Source: Clostridiaceae bacterium (GTDB taxonomy: Bacteria > Bacillota > Clostridia > Saccharofermentanales > DTU023). Taken from it: a stretch of DNA of 64,000 bases. The stretch spans positions 1 through 64,000 of the forward strand of contig DUOO01000003.1 of the NCBI GenBank assembly GCA_012838795.1, written 5' to 3'. This document shows positions 1-8,655 of the stretch, in pieces (position 1 is the stretch's first letter; every line of letters starts with the position of its first letter). A model generated the notes under the pieces. That model saw only the letters and a list, made by a program, of their open reading frames with translations. It made no database searches and was not told the DNA's origin. Position numbers and translations under genes: made by a program.

Positions 1-131
1 CACTCTCCAATACGAGGAATAACCTCAAGGTAAGGAACGGCGACACTCACACTACATGCTGACATTATCGCAGATTGTTTTTGTTCAATAAACTGTTAAC
101 AAGTGCAATAACATTATTCTAGGAGGTGAAC

Positions 132-1157
132 ATGACAGCTGATTACAAAGGAGTATACACTTTTGCAGAACAGGTTGATGGCGAATTAAGTGGTGTTTCA
201 TTAGAATTAATTGGTATAGCTTGTGATTTAGCTAAAGACTTAAATGCAGAGGTAACAACCATTCTTTTGGGAAAGGGAGTAAGAAACTTAGCTGATGAAT
301 TGATTCATTATGGTGCTGATAAAGTTATTTTGTATGAACATGATGATCTTGAACTTTATACTACTGAGCCATATACACAAGTTATCACTGGGATTATTGA
401 GCAGTACAAACCAGAAATTTTGCTCATAGGGGCAACTACAATCGGACGTGATTTAGGTCCAAGAATTGCTGGTAGAGTTCATACAGGTCTAACAGCTGAT
501 TGTACCAAGCTCGAAATACAAGAAGGTACACAACATCTTCTGATGACCCGACCCGCTTTTGGTGGAAACCTGATGGCTGAGATTTTATGTGAAAATCATC
601 GTCCTCAAATGGCGACAGTTCGTCCGGGTGTTATGGTTAGAAAGATTAAAAATGATAATCATATTGGAGAAATAATAGAATTTGATTTTGAACTTAAAAA
701 AAATAATTGTTTTGTGACAGTAGAGGAAGTTATTAAGTTAACTAAAAATAAAACCGATATTCAAAAAGCAAATATTTTAATTTCTGGAGGACGTGGGGTA
801 GGAAATCCTGAAAGTTTTTCCATCTTGCAGGAGTTAGCAGATGTTCTTGGTGGAGAAGTAGCTGGTTCAAGAGGTGCGGTAGATGCAGGCTGGATCGACA
901 AGGATATTCAGGTAGGACAAACAGGGAAAACGGTTCGGCCTACTCTTTATTTTGCTATTGGTATTTCCGGAGCTATACAACATGTTGCAGGAATGGAAGA
1001 ATCAGACTTTATTATTGCTATAAATAAGGATCCGGATGCCTTAATCTTTAATATTGCTGATGTAGGTATCGTTGGTGATTTGTTTGAAATAGTACCTAAG
1101 TTAACGAAAGCTATCAAAACTGAGCGAGCGAGAAAAGAAGTTACTTTCAACTTATAG
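132..1157 (+). CDS. etfA: Electron transfer flavoprotein subunit alpha (EtfA/FixB family)
   Basis: EtfA forms a heterodimer with EtfB and carries electrons on FAD between dehydrogenases and a redox partner in the cytoplasm. The N-terminal ETF domain spans about residues 1-195. The C-terminal FAD-binding domain holds the family signature near residues 272-300 (LYFAIGISGAIQH followed by AGMEE and IIAIN). The ATG at 132 is preferred over the GTG at 126 because AGGAGG at 121-126 sits 5 nt before it, giving 341 residues. It is followed after 19 bp by the molybdenum hydroxylase gene, so the two are probably co-transcribed. No etfB 3' end can be read in the 125 bp upstream, which is unusual because etfB normally precedes etfA directly. 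Base composition is more AT-rich than the next gene. Identity is secure; the physiological partner is inferred. Confidence 0.93.
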   Translation: MTADYKGVYTFAEQVDGELSGVSLELIGIACDLAKDLNAEVTTILLGKGVRNLADELIHYGADKVILYEHDDLELYTTEPYTQVITGIIEQYKPEILLIGATTIGRDLGPRIAGRVHTGLTADCTKLEIQEGTQHLLMTRPAFGGNLMAEILCENHRPQMATVRPGVMVRKIKNDNHIGEIIEFDFELKKNNCFVTVEEVIKLTKNKTDIQKANILISGGRGVGNPESFSILQELADVLGGEVAGSRGAVDAGWIDKDIQVGQTGKTVRPTLYFAIGISGAIQHVAGMEESDFIIAINKDPDALIFNIADVGIVGDLFEIVPKLTKAIKTERARKEVTFNL

Positions 1158-1176
1158 TTTAAGAGAGGAGAAAACG

Positions 1177-4023
1177 ATGTCTGTCGAAAGAAGAGTTTTA
1201 GTAATCAACGGAGTAGAGCGATCATTTTTATGCGACAGCGAAGATAGTTTGGCTGAAGCAATACGCAACCTGGGATTAACCGGGACGAAAATCGGCTGCG
1301 GTGCGGGTCAATGTGGAGCCTGCAATGTGATACTCGATGGCAAACTTATACGCTCTTGTGTCAGAAAAATGAGCAAAGTAAAAGACCACAGCTCAGTTAT
1401 CACCATCGAAGGATTGGGAACGGCAAACAATCTTCATCCTTTACAGCTTTCCTGGATGGTCAACGGAGGAGTACAATGCGGATTTTGTTCACCTGGCTTT
1501 ATCGTCTCGGCAAAAGCTCTGCTGGATGAAAATCCCAAGCCCACACGTTCCGACGTCAGAGATTGGTTCCAAAAAAATCGCAACGCATGTCGGTGCACCG
1601 GTTATAAACAGTTGGTAGATGCCGTAATGGACGCAGCCGCCGTAATGCGTGGCGAAAAGACGATGGAAGATTTGATGAGGAAAGCAGGCTCATCCGACGA
1701 AAAAGTCTTCAATACACGTCATATACGTCCTGCTGCCCTCGGAAAGGTTCTGGGCGAAACCGACTTTGGAGATGATATCGCTGTCAAGGCAGAAGGTGCA
1801 TGGCATTTGGCTCCGGTAACATCCGATGTTGCTCATGCGAATATACTCAATATAGATTATAGCGAAGCGGAGAAAGCTCCCGGAGTGCGTCAAATAATTA
1901 CCGCAAAAGATGTTAAAGGAATGAACAGGATTACCTGGCCGGTATCTTCTATATTTTCAAAAGCCGACGGCTTTGAAAGACCGATACTGTGCGATACGAA
2001 GGTGTTCAGATACGGAGATGTAATAGCGCTGGTTGCTGCCGATACGAGGAAACAGGCACGGGAGGCGGCGAAGCTAGTAAAAGTGGAATATGAATTGTTG
2101 CTTGCATACGACACCGTTTTGGAGGCGATGGCCGAGGATGCACAGGAAATTCATCCCGGCATTCCCAACACTTTTCTTTACAAACCCCGTTACAAGGGTA
2201 AGGATACAAGAGAGATTTTCCCCGAAGCTGCATATGTGGTTGAAGGCAGCAGTTCAACGACCATGCAGCCCCATATGCCCATAGAGCCGGAGTCGGGACA
2301 GGCATTTGTAGACAAGGACGGCACTCTTACCGTTATGTACAAAACTCACGGTGTTTATACATCAAAGAATCTGATCGCAGCCGGAGTAGGGTTGGAACCG
2401 GATAAAATCAGAATAATTCTGAATCCCGCGGGAGGGACATTCGGTTATGCTCTTTCACCGGGGTACGCAGCACTTCTGGGAGTGGCGGCACTTGCAACAA
2501 ACCATCTTGTAACCATGACTATGTCGTATGAAGAGCATCAACGCTATACAGGTAAGAGGCCCAGTTCGTATACCAACGGCAGACTTGCCTGCGATAAAGA
2601 CGGCAAGATTATAGGACAGGAACTTCACATGGCTTTCGACAAAGGTTGCTACACCGAATTAGCGGACATGGCCGGTAAGGCAATCAATTTTGCCGGTTGG
2701 CCGTACAATGTTCCGAACATACTAAACCTTTCATCTTATACATTCACGAATAGGGCATTTACTACGGCATATCGAGCACCCCTGGCTACAGACGTATTCA
2801 TGAATTACGAGATGCTTGTGGATATGATGGCGGAAAAAATCGGTATGGACCCGTGGGATTTTCGATACAAGAATGTATTGAGAGAGGGAGAAATTTTACC
2901 TCATGGCAGAAAGGTGGCAAACTATAACTATACAAAACTTCTGGATTTGGCCAAGCCTAAATATGAAGAATTGAAAAAGCATGCGAAAGAGAATTCGACT
3001 CCCGAAAAACAGCTCGGTGTCGGCATTTCCATAGGCGGATTTACGTGCGGCTCTGTAGGAGATCGTGCCGAAATAATGCTCGAACTCAATCCGGACGGAA
3101 CTGTTACAAACTTCTGCACATGGCAGGATGTAGGGCAAGGCGGAGACGTCGGTGCTTTGGCATTCACTCACGAGGCATTAAGACCTTTGGGGCTTACACC
3201 CGAACAGATAAGGTTGGTGTTGAGCGATACGGGGCAGTGTCCCAATGCCGGGTACTCGGCGGGCAGTCGCTCAAACATCATGTGCGGAAGTGCAACCCTG
3301 GATGCTGCGGACAAGCTCTTGAAAGCCATGAAAAAAGAGGACGGCACGTATAGAACATACGACGAGATGGTAAAAGACGGCATACCTACAAAGTATTTGG
3401 GTGTGTATGAACGGGATCCCAACCCGTTTGCATCCGGACCGGACGATGTCTTTGATGAAAATATCGGCTATGCGGTTATTGCACAAGAAGCTTCTGTCGG
3501 AGTATTTGTAACCGAAGTTGAGGTTGATGTTGCCACAGGAAAGGTACGTGTATTGGATATGCATGTCTTTTCGGATATCGGAACTGTTGTAAACTACACG
3601 TCGGCCGACGGTCAGGCCTATGGCGGTATGCAGCATTCTATAGGATATGCCCTTTCGGAAGATTTCAGAGACATGAAGAAACATGTCAACCTGATCGGTG
3701 CAGGTTTCACGTTTATCGAGTCTGTTCCTGATGGGGATCATTACACGGTTACCTACTTGGAAGAACCGAGAATGGACGATCCATATGGTGCAGGAGGCGG
3801 CGCGGAGTCATTCCAGTCTGCTGGACATATATCCATTCTCAACGCCGTTTACAATGCCAGCGGCGTGCGAATGACTGAACTGCCTGCCACGCCCGACAAG
3901 GTGAAAAAGGCGCTCGACGATAAAGCGAAGGGTATCAAGCGGAAACAAGAAAAGTACGATATCGGAGACTTCTACGGAATCTTAGATTATCTCAAAGCAA
4001 ATCCTGTCTACAGGACAGAGTAA
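1177..4023 (+). CDS. Molybdenum hydroxylase, Mop-type aldehyde oxidoreductase (xanthine oxidase family)
   Basis: A 948-residue single-chain molybdenum hydroxylase. Residues 1-75 are a plant-type [2Fe-2S] domain with Cys41, Cys46, Cys49 and Cys61. Residues 80-155 are the second [2Fe-2S] domain with Cys101, Cys104, Cys138 and Cys140. Then come an a/b hammerhead domain (about 180-300) and the molybdopterin-binding domains. From memory it aligns almost end to end with Desulfovibrio gigas Mop, including QPHMPIEP, GGTFGY and YTGKR. The catalytic glutamate falls at about Glu877 in GAGGGAE. The FRGYGAPQ motif of Mop is replaced by YRAPLATD, so the substrate may differ. There is no FAD domain, so electrons must leave through the iron-sulfur centres; the adjacent EtfA is a possible acceptor (inference). 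RBS GAGAGGAG lies just before the ATG. Base composition is richer in G+C than the core genes. The true substrate (aldehyde, purine or N-heterocycle) is unknown. Confidence 0.92.
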   Translation: MSVERRVLVINGVERSFLCDSEDSLAEAIRNLGLTGTKIGCGAGQCGACNVILDGKLIRSCVRKMSKVKDHSSVITIEGLGTANNLHPLQLSWMVNGGVQCGFCSPGFIVSAKALLDENPKPTRSDVRDWFQKNRNACRCTGYKQLVDAVMDAAAVMRGEKTMEDLMRKAGSSDEKVFNTRHIRPAALGKVLGETDFGDDIAVKAEGAWHLAPVTSDVAHANILNIDYSEAEKAPGVRQIITAKDVKGMNRITWPVSSIFSKADGFERPILCDTKVFRYGDVIALVAADTRKQAREAAKLVKVEYELLLAYDTVLEAMAEDAQEIHPGIPNTFLYKPRYKGKDTREIFPEAAYVVEGSSSTTMQPHMPIEPESGQAFVDKDGTLTVMYKTHGVYTSKNLIAAGVGLEPDKIRIILNPAGGTFGYALSPGYAALLGVAALATNHLVTMTMSYEEHQRYTGKRPSSYTNGRLACDKDGKIIGQELHMAFDKGCYTELADMAGKAINFAGWPYNVPNILNLSSYTFTNRAFTTAYRAPLATDVFMNYEMLVDMMAEKIGMDPWDFRYKNVLREGEILPHGRKVANYNYTKLLDLAKPKYEELKKHAKENSTPEKQLGVGISIGGFTCGSVGDRAEIMLELNPDGTVTNFCTWQDVGQGGDVGALAFTHEALRPLGLTPEQIRLVLSDTGQCPNAGYSAGSRSNIMCGSATLDAADKLLKAMKKEDGTYRTYDEMVKDGIPTKYLGVYERDPNPFASGPDDVFDENIGYAVIAQEASVGVFVTEVEVDVATGKVRVLDMHVFSDIGTVVNYTSADGQAYGGMQHSIGYALSEDFRDMKKHVNLIGAGFTFIESVPDGDHYTVTYLEEPRMDDPYGAGGGAESFQSAGHISILNAVYNASGVRMTELPATPDKVKKALDDKAKGIKRKQEKYDIGDFYGILDYLKANPVYRTE

Positions 4024-4044
4024 ACAGAATCATTCAAGCAGAAC

Positions 4045-4079
4045 TTTCTGGGCCATCGATATAATCGATGGCCCAGAAA
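4045..4079. terminator. Perfect 16-bp hairpin after the Mo hydroxylase gene
   Basis: Arms 4045-4060 and 4064-4079 are exact reverse complements around the loop ATA, with the GC-rich core GGGCCATCGAT. There is no strong T run after it, so it may be a factor-independent terminator of modest strength, an mRNA 3'-end stabiliser or an attenuator before the desulfurase gene. Confidence 0.6.
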
Positions 4080-4123
4080 TCAATTTCTTACAATTTATTT
4101 CGAGCAAAAGAAACAAACGGAAA

Positions 4124-5269
4124 ATGATCTATTTAGATAATGCTGCAACTTCATGGCCAAAGCCGGAATCTGTGTATGATGCAATAGTGGACTGCATGAA
4201 AAACAAAGGCGGCAATCCCGGCAGATCCGGGCATAAATTCTCCATTTCGGCTGCACAGATTTTGGACAGGGCACGATTCTCTTTGGCCAAACTGTTTCAT
4301 ATCCGGGATCCGAAACAGCTCGTTTTCTGTTTCAACACAACCGATGCATTGAATCTGGGTATCAACGGCGTATTGGCTTCGGGTGATCATGTGATAACAA
4401 GTTCTATGGAACATAATTCGGTTACACGACCTTTGGAACATCAAGCCCTGAAAGGCGTGAAATATACAAAGATTCATATGGATCCCGTAAAAGGTATAGA
4501 TATCGAGGAGCTCAAACGTTCCATAACTCCCAAAACAAAATTGGTTGCAATAACACACTCTTCCAATGTAACCGGAACGATGAATCCCATCAAAGAAATC
4601 GGCGAAATATGCAAAAACGAAAATATCATTTTTCTCGTCGATGCTGCACAGACCGCAGGCTGTGTTCCCATCGATGTTTACGAAATGGGTATAGATTTAC
4701 TGGCGTTTCCCGGCCACAAGGGCCTTTTGGGACCTTTGGGTACAGGCTGCCTCTATATCAATGAAGGTCTTGCATTAGAGCCTGCCAGATACGGCGGAAC
4801 CGGTATTTACTCGGAGATGAAAATGCAGCCGGACGAATTGCCTTTCAGATACGAGTCGGGTACTCAAAATGCACCGGGATTGGCCGGCTTGCATGCAGGG
4901 GTTTCATATATACTTGACAAAACCGTCGAATCTGTTTGCGAACAAGAGCAAAAGCTTACAGGGATACTGATGAAAGAATTGTCAGCAATTAAGGATGTAA
5001 CCGTTTACGGATATCCTTCCGAGGGGCCGAGAACTTCAGCTGTATCTTTTAATATAAAAAATATGAATTGTACAGAGGTTGCTATGATTCTGGATACCTC
5101 TTTTGATATTGCGGTAAGAGCCGGTCTTCATTGTGCGCCCGATGCGCACATAACGCTCGGAACGATGAAAGTGGGCGGAACAATAAGGGTCAGTAGTGGA
5201 GTTTTTACCACAGAAGATGATATAATGAAACTTGTAAGTGCTATAAAAGAAATCCTATCCGATAGTTAA
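4124..5269 (+). CDS. Cysteine desulfurase family protein (class V aminotransferase fold)
   Basis: A PLP enzyme of 381 residues. The PLP lysine is Lys199 in FPGHKGLLGPLGTG and the catalytic cysteine is Cys337 in RAGLHCAPDAH. The GHKGLLGP and RAGLHCAP signatures place it in the desulfurase subfamily typified by Enterococcus EF2568, which often sits beside selenium- or sulfur-dependent molybdenum hydroxylase genes. Expected role: take sulfur (possibly selenium) from cysteine (or selenocysteine) and pass it to a carrier protein or to the molybdenum cofactor. The gene lies 100 bp after the hydroxylase and 18 bp before the ThiF-like gene, so it fits a cofactor sulfuration module. Composition matches the hydroxylase gene. 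The RBS is weak. Use of selenium cannot be decided from sequence. Confidence 0.9.
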   Translation: MIYLDNAATSWPKPESVYDAIVDCMKNKGGNPGRSGHKFSISAAQILDRARFSLAKLFHIRDPKQLVFCFNTTDALNLGINGVLASGDHVITSSMEHNSVTRPLEHQALKGVKYTKIHMDPVKGIDIEELKRSITPKTKLVAITHSSNVTGTMNPIKEIGEICKNENIIFLVDAAQTAGCVPIDVYEMGIDLLAFPGHKGLLGPLGTGCLYINEGLALEPARYGGTGIYSEMKMQPDELPFRYESGTQNAPGLAGLHAGVSYILDKTVESVCEQEQKLTGILMKELSAIKDVTVYGYPSEGPRTSAVSFNIKNMNCTEVAMILDTSFDIAVRAGLHCAPDAHITLGTMKVGGTIRVSSGVFTTEDDIMKLVSAIKEILSDS

Positions 5270-5287
5270 TTATTTTGAGGTTAGAAT

Positions 5288-6307
5288 ATGAAAAATATGG
5301 AACGCTACAAAAGACAGATGACTTTTGAGCAATTGGGTGAGGCGGGACAAGAAAAGCTGCTCAATTCACGGGTTTGTATTATCGGAGTAGGCGCTTTGGG
5401 CTCAATCATCGCCAACGACTTGTGTCGAGCAGGGGTTGGCTTTATTCGTTTCATTGACAGAGACTTTGTAGAAAAGATCAATCTTCAAAGGCAGATTTTA
5501 TTTACCGAAAAAGATGCAGCAGAAGGTTTGCCGAAGGCTGAAGCTGCGCATCAAAAACTATTGCAAGCAAACTCCGAAATAGAACTGGAATCCATCATAT
5601 CCGATGTCAATTCTTCCAATATCGAAGATTACATAAAAGATGCAGATCTTGTCATTGACGGAACAGACAATTTCGAAACACGATTTCTGATCAACGAAGC
5701 GTGTCACAAGCATTGCATCAGCTGGATCTATGGCGGCGTTATAGCCGGTGGCGGTGCCACCATGAATTTTTTAAATGACGGCGGCCCGTGTTTCAGATGC
5801 TTTCTGCCCGATATGCCTGACCCAGGTTCCTATCCAACATGCAGCACCGTCGGAGTAATCAATCCGATAACCGGGATAATTGCATCTTACGAAGTTGCCG
5901 AAGCCATGAAGATCTTAACCGGATCTCCTCAAGTTCGCAGAACCTATATGGCAATCGATGTTTGGGAGAATACGGTTGATTTTATCGAAATAGAAAAAAT
6001 TTCCGACTGTCCGGTTTGTGCACAAAAAAAATATGAATTGTTAAATAGACCTGCTTCTTCCTATTCGACGAGCTTATGCGGGCATGACTCATGGCAGATC
6101 ATACCCGATGGTGATGTGAAAGCGGATTTTGAAACCTTGGCTTCTGCATTAGAAAGACACGGTGATGTAAAGGTCAGTAAGTTTTCGCTTCGTTTTCATA
6201 GCGAGAATGTGTCTTTCAAGATTTTCCCCGATGGCAGAGCAATTATCGATCGTGTCAAGAACGGCCGTGAAGCCAAGGAAATATACAACGATTATATCGG
6301 ACTGTAA
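5288..6307 (+). CDS. ThiF/MoeB/HesA-family adenylyltransferase (E1-like)
   Basis: A 339-residue E1-like enzyme that should adenylate the C-terminal glycine of a ubiquitin-like sulfur carrier. Visible features are the nucleotide-binding loop GVGALGS, the motif KINLQRQ, the zinc ligand pairs CFRC and CPVC, and TCSTVGV with the candidate active-site cysteine. About 80 residues follow the second zinc pair, forming a small C-terminal extension. The gene lies between the cysteine desulfurase and the MoaD/ThiS-like carrier, its natural partners. Whether the carrier feeds molybdopterin, thiamine or another thio-compound is not shown; the hydroxylase next door favours molybdopterin (inference). RBS TGAGG precedes the ATG. 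Confidence 0.9.
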   Translation: MKNMERYKRQMTFEQLGEAGQEKLLNSRVCIIGVGALGSIIANDLCRAGVGFIRFIDRDFVEKINLQRQILFTEKDAAEGLPKAEAAHQKLLQANSEIELESIISDVNSSNIEDYIKDADLVIDGTDNFETRFLINEACHKHCISWIYGGVIAGGGATMNFLNDGGPCFRCFLPDMPDPGSYPTCSTVGVINPITGIIASYEVAEAMKILTGSPQVRRTYMAIDVWENTVDFIEIEKISDCPVCAQKKYELLNRPASSYSTSLCGHDSWQIIPDGDVKADFETLASALERHGDVKVSKFSLRFHSENVSFKIFPDGRAIIDRVKNGREAKEIYNDYIGL

Positions 6308-6369
6308 GACCGTGAATTGGCTGGTCGGCAGCATGGTAGAATGTGTATTGAATGGAAAGGAGCGCACCC

Positions 6370-6603
6370 TTGAAAGTGTTTGTTGAATTTCAATCTTTAA
6401 TGAAAAAATTTAATAACTGGCAAGCAAGCAAAGAGATAGAGCTTCCTGACGGTGCCGATACGAACGATTTATTGGAATCTCTTAAAATTGATGTTAAAAA
6501 GGATCTGGGTTTCATCATAGTCAATGGTATAAAAATCAACAATGAGGCCGTTCTTAAAGAAGGTGATCAAATAAAACTGTTTCCGAAAGCGTTCGGCGGT
6601 TAA
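6370..6603 (+). CDS. MoaD/ThiS-family sulfur carrier protein
   Basis: A small beta-grasp protein of about 77 residues ending in FPKAFGG. The terminal Gly-Gly is the site that becomes a thiocarboxylate in MoaD and ThiS. A TTG start at 6370 is chosen over the ATG at 6352 because AAAGGAG (6356-6362) lies 7 nt before the TTG and the protein then begins MKVFVEF as in the family. It follows the ThiF-like E1 and completes a desulfurase, E1 and carrier chain. No MoaE, ThiG or other acceptor gene is in the window, so the final sulfur acceptor is open. Confidence 0.85.
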   Translation: MKVFVEFQSLMKKFNNWQASKEIELPDGADTNDLLESLKIDVKKDLGFIIVNGIKINNEAVLKEGDQIKLFPKAFGG

Positions 6604-6618
6604 TCTGCTCTGCGGACA

Positions 6619-7011
6619 TCAATCGTGTTCTGCCGATCCTTCTGACGGGCAACCAGCACCGCCTATATAATCCGTTATATAGCTGAGTTGTTCCATTTCC
6701 ATCATTTTCAAAGCGGCACTGGCTTTTTTGTCGCTTCCGTCAAACCTTGTCACCTGACATTCATCAGCGATTACCAAAAACGGTACTTCTTCGATTTGCC
6801 CGCAAATTACAACTTCACAATCCATTGCGACGATTTGCTTCGCAAAAAAGATGTCTCCGTCTCCTTGAGTTTTGGCTTTATTAAAAACTTTGATTATTTC
6901 GCCACAAACTCCCGCTTCGTCATCGTAGATGATTAAAAAATCTCCCTGATTGTAAAATTCGGGAATGATACCCTCGAGCGTTCCCTCTTTTGCGATGATT
7001 GCCGTTCTCAA
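6619..7011 (-). CDS. NifX/NifB-like (dinitrogenase iron-molybdenum cofactor family) protein
   Basis: A 130-residue protein convergent with the MoaD-like gene, their stops 15 bp apart. The start is TTG at 7011 with AGGAGG upstream. The fold pattern matches the NifX/NifB C-terminal family: an early FLIIYDDEAG strand, then DIFFAKQIVAMDCEVVICG, then FDGSDKKASAALKMM, and a cysteine tail GGAGCPSEG. Members of this family bind iron-molybdenum or other metal clusters, or carry them. There is no nitrogenase here, so a role in metal or cofactor handling for the molybdenum hydroxylase is the likely inference. Its leader contains a long imperfect hairpin (7028-7080). Confidence 0.7.
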   Translation of the reverse strand: MRTAIIAKEGTLEGIIPEFYNQGDFLIIYDDEAGVCGEIIKVFNKAKTQGDGDIFFAKQIVAMDCEVVICGQIEEVPFLVIADECQVTRFDGSDKKASAALKMMEMEQLSYITDYIGGAGCPSEGSAEHD

Positions 7012-7027
7012 TTCGGTTACCTCCTCT

Positions 7028-7080
7028 GGAAACCACGCTTTCGGAAGGCCATTGGCCTTCTGAGAACGCGGTTTCCAAAA
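7028..7080. repeat. Long imperfect hairpin carrying a 27-bp repeat shared with 9212-9238
   Basis: Arms 7028-7052 and 7054-7078 pair with four non-identical positions. The right arm extended to 7080 (TGGCCTTCTGAGAACGCGG onward) is the exact reverse complement of 9212-9238. It lies upstream of the NifX-like gene and downstream of nothing else, so it may act in that leader RNA or be a mobile-element end. Confidence 0.75.
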
Positions 7081-7140
7081 ATAACTTCTTTGCTTGAATT
7101 CATTGAAATGTTCCTCATTTTCTAACCTCCTGAGAGGTAT

Positions 7141-7199
7141 TTTTCAGGAACATTTTTTTTGATTCAACGTATTTATTTTCAGGTGCATTTTTTTTGATT
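7141..7199. repeat. Two 24-bp direct repeats in the intergenic space before pucR-like gene
   Basis: TTTTCAGG(AA or TG)CATTTTTTTT followed by GATT occurs at 7141-7164 and 7176-7199, differing in two bases. The inverted element AAATGTTCCT appears just upstream near 7107. These could be operator sites for the regulator encoded at 7381 or simple AT-rich duplication. The rest of 7012-7380 shows no gene; an ATT microsatellite lies near 7331-7352. Confidence 0.45.
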
Positions 7200-7380
7200 T
7201 GATTCGGCATCTTGTATTTCTTCGTGAAATCGTATAAAATAATATCACAACTCGTTATAAATTTGATTAAACACAATTTCATCACTCTAAAATCTACATT
7301 AATCTATTTTAATCATAAGCACAGAGAAAATTATTATTATTATTATTATAAATTCAAAGAAACAGACGAGATATAGCTTT

Positions 7381-8655
7381 ATGGAATTATTTAAAACACC
7401 TGGTTCTGAAGAAATAAATGCAATGCTCTTGGAAATTTTATTTTGTAAACGCAATTTTGAAGAAATCATACAAGAAATTAGTGATTTTTTGAAAAATCCT
7501 ATAGTTGTTATAGATAATGCTTATTACATTGTATGTTCTTCTAGAGTAGAAGATATTGTTGATCCGGTTTGGTCCAAGAACATAGAGCGTTCTTATTGCG
7601 ATTTGGATTTTATTATAGGATTTAATAGTCAACCTTCTGTTGTTATAGGCAAAAAATCAGCAGGATCATTTTTCGTATTATGCACTAAGACGCCCTATAG
7701 AAAAATTGTTTGCCCTCTTTATAATGACAACTCAACTGAAAGCATTGGGTTTATCGTATTAATAGCCTGTCAACACGAAGTAGACGAAAAAATATTACAG
7801 TTCATGGACAAAATATCGTTTATTCTATCACTAAAATTGAATTCAGTTGACACTTCACAAGATAGTAGCAATTATACTGATAAGAAAATTTTATCTAATA
7901 TTCTGAGTGGTTCATTTATAAATAGGGAAAATTTGGATGAGCGCTTTAAGATAGCTAGTACTGTTTTATCAAATAATTTTTATATAGCATGCATTAATTT
8001 AAATAAAAAATTTTCAAAATTTAACTATGCTATAGCCGAATCTGAAAATAAAAATACTTTTCAATTTTTTATGCAAGAGAATTTCAATAACCACTTGTAC
8101 ATCCAAAAAGATGATTATTTGGTTCTAATTCTCCCACAAGAAAATTTCAAAAAAGATATTGATTTGTTAAATTATTATTTGCCGTCCTATGGTAAAAAGG
8201 CAGGGATTAGTTTAGTTGTTGAAAACTATAATGATACTTCAATCGGCTTCAAACAAGCCCAAAAAGCTCTTTGCATAGGTCATGTAGCATCTCCTGAATT
8301 GAACGTTTACTTATATCAGAATTTTTCGTTTTTTGAACTATTGGATGACCTAGATCCAAATTTCGTTCTCAAAAATTATCAGCATTCTATCCTAATGAAG
8401 CTACAAAAGTATGATGAGGAAAATGATTCTGAATTATATGACACTCTTTTTTATTATCTGTTTTACCATAAAAGTTTAAAAAGAGCTGCCGACAAAATAT
8501 TCTTACATCGTAACACAATTCACAGCAGGATTAATAAAATTGAAGAATTATTTGAAATTGATTTAAATGATATTTATTTGTGCCATGCATTATTAGGAAG
8601 TTTTTTCACAACTACCTTTGCTAGAAATAAGCTCAGTAATTTATCTGATGATTAA
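7381..8655 (+). CDS. PucR/CdaR-type transcriptional regulator
   Basis: A 424-residue regulator. The N-terminal 150 residues look like a PAS/GAF-type sensory region (no metal motif seen), the middle is a GGDEF-like CdaR region, and residues 350-405 form the PucR C-terminal helix-turn-helix (SLKRAADKIFLHRNTIHSRI). PucR proteins control purine catabolism and related operons, often including xanthine-dehydrogenase-type enzymes, so this is the obvious candidate regulator of the molybdenum hydroxylase island (inference from position). The gene is much more AT-rich than that island. No clear RBS precedes the ATG, and direct repeats lie in the upstream region. Confidence 0.82.
   Translation: MELFKTPGSEEINAMLLEILFCKRNFEEIIQEISDFLKNPIVVIDNAYYIVCSSRVEDIVDPVWSKNIERSYCDLDFIIGFNSQPSVVIGKKSAGSFFVLCTKTPYRKIVCPLYNDNSTESIGFIVLIACQHEVDEKILQFMDKISFILSLKLNSVDTSQDSSNYTDKKILSNILSGSFINRENLDERFKIASTVLSNNFYIACINLNKKFSKFNYAIAESENKNTFQFFMQENFNNHLYIQKDDYLVLILPQENFKKDIDLLNYYLPSYGKKAGISLVVENYNDTSIGFKQAQKALCIGHVASPELNVYLYQNFSFFELLDDLDPNFVLKNYQHSILMKLQKYDEENDSELYDTLFYYLFYHKSLKRAADKIFLHRNTIHSRINKIEELFEIDLNDIYLCHALLGSFFTTTFARNKLSNLSDD

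Noticed and set aside
1..65. Possible partial minus-strand gene running off the left edge (begins MSACSVSVAVPYLEV)
   Set aside because: Only about 21 codons are visible, no RBS precedes the ATG and no family is recognised.
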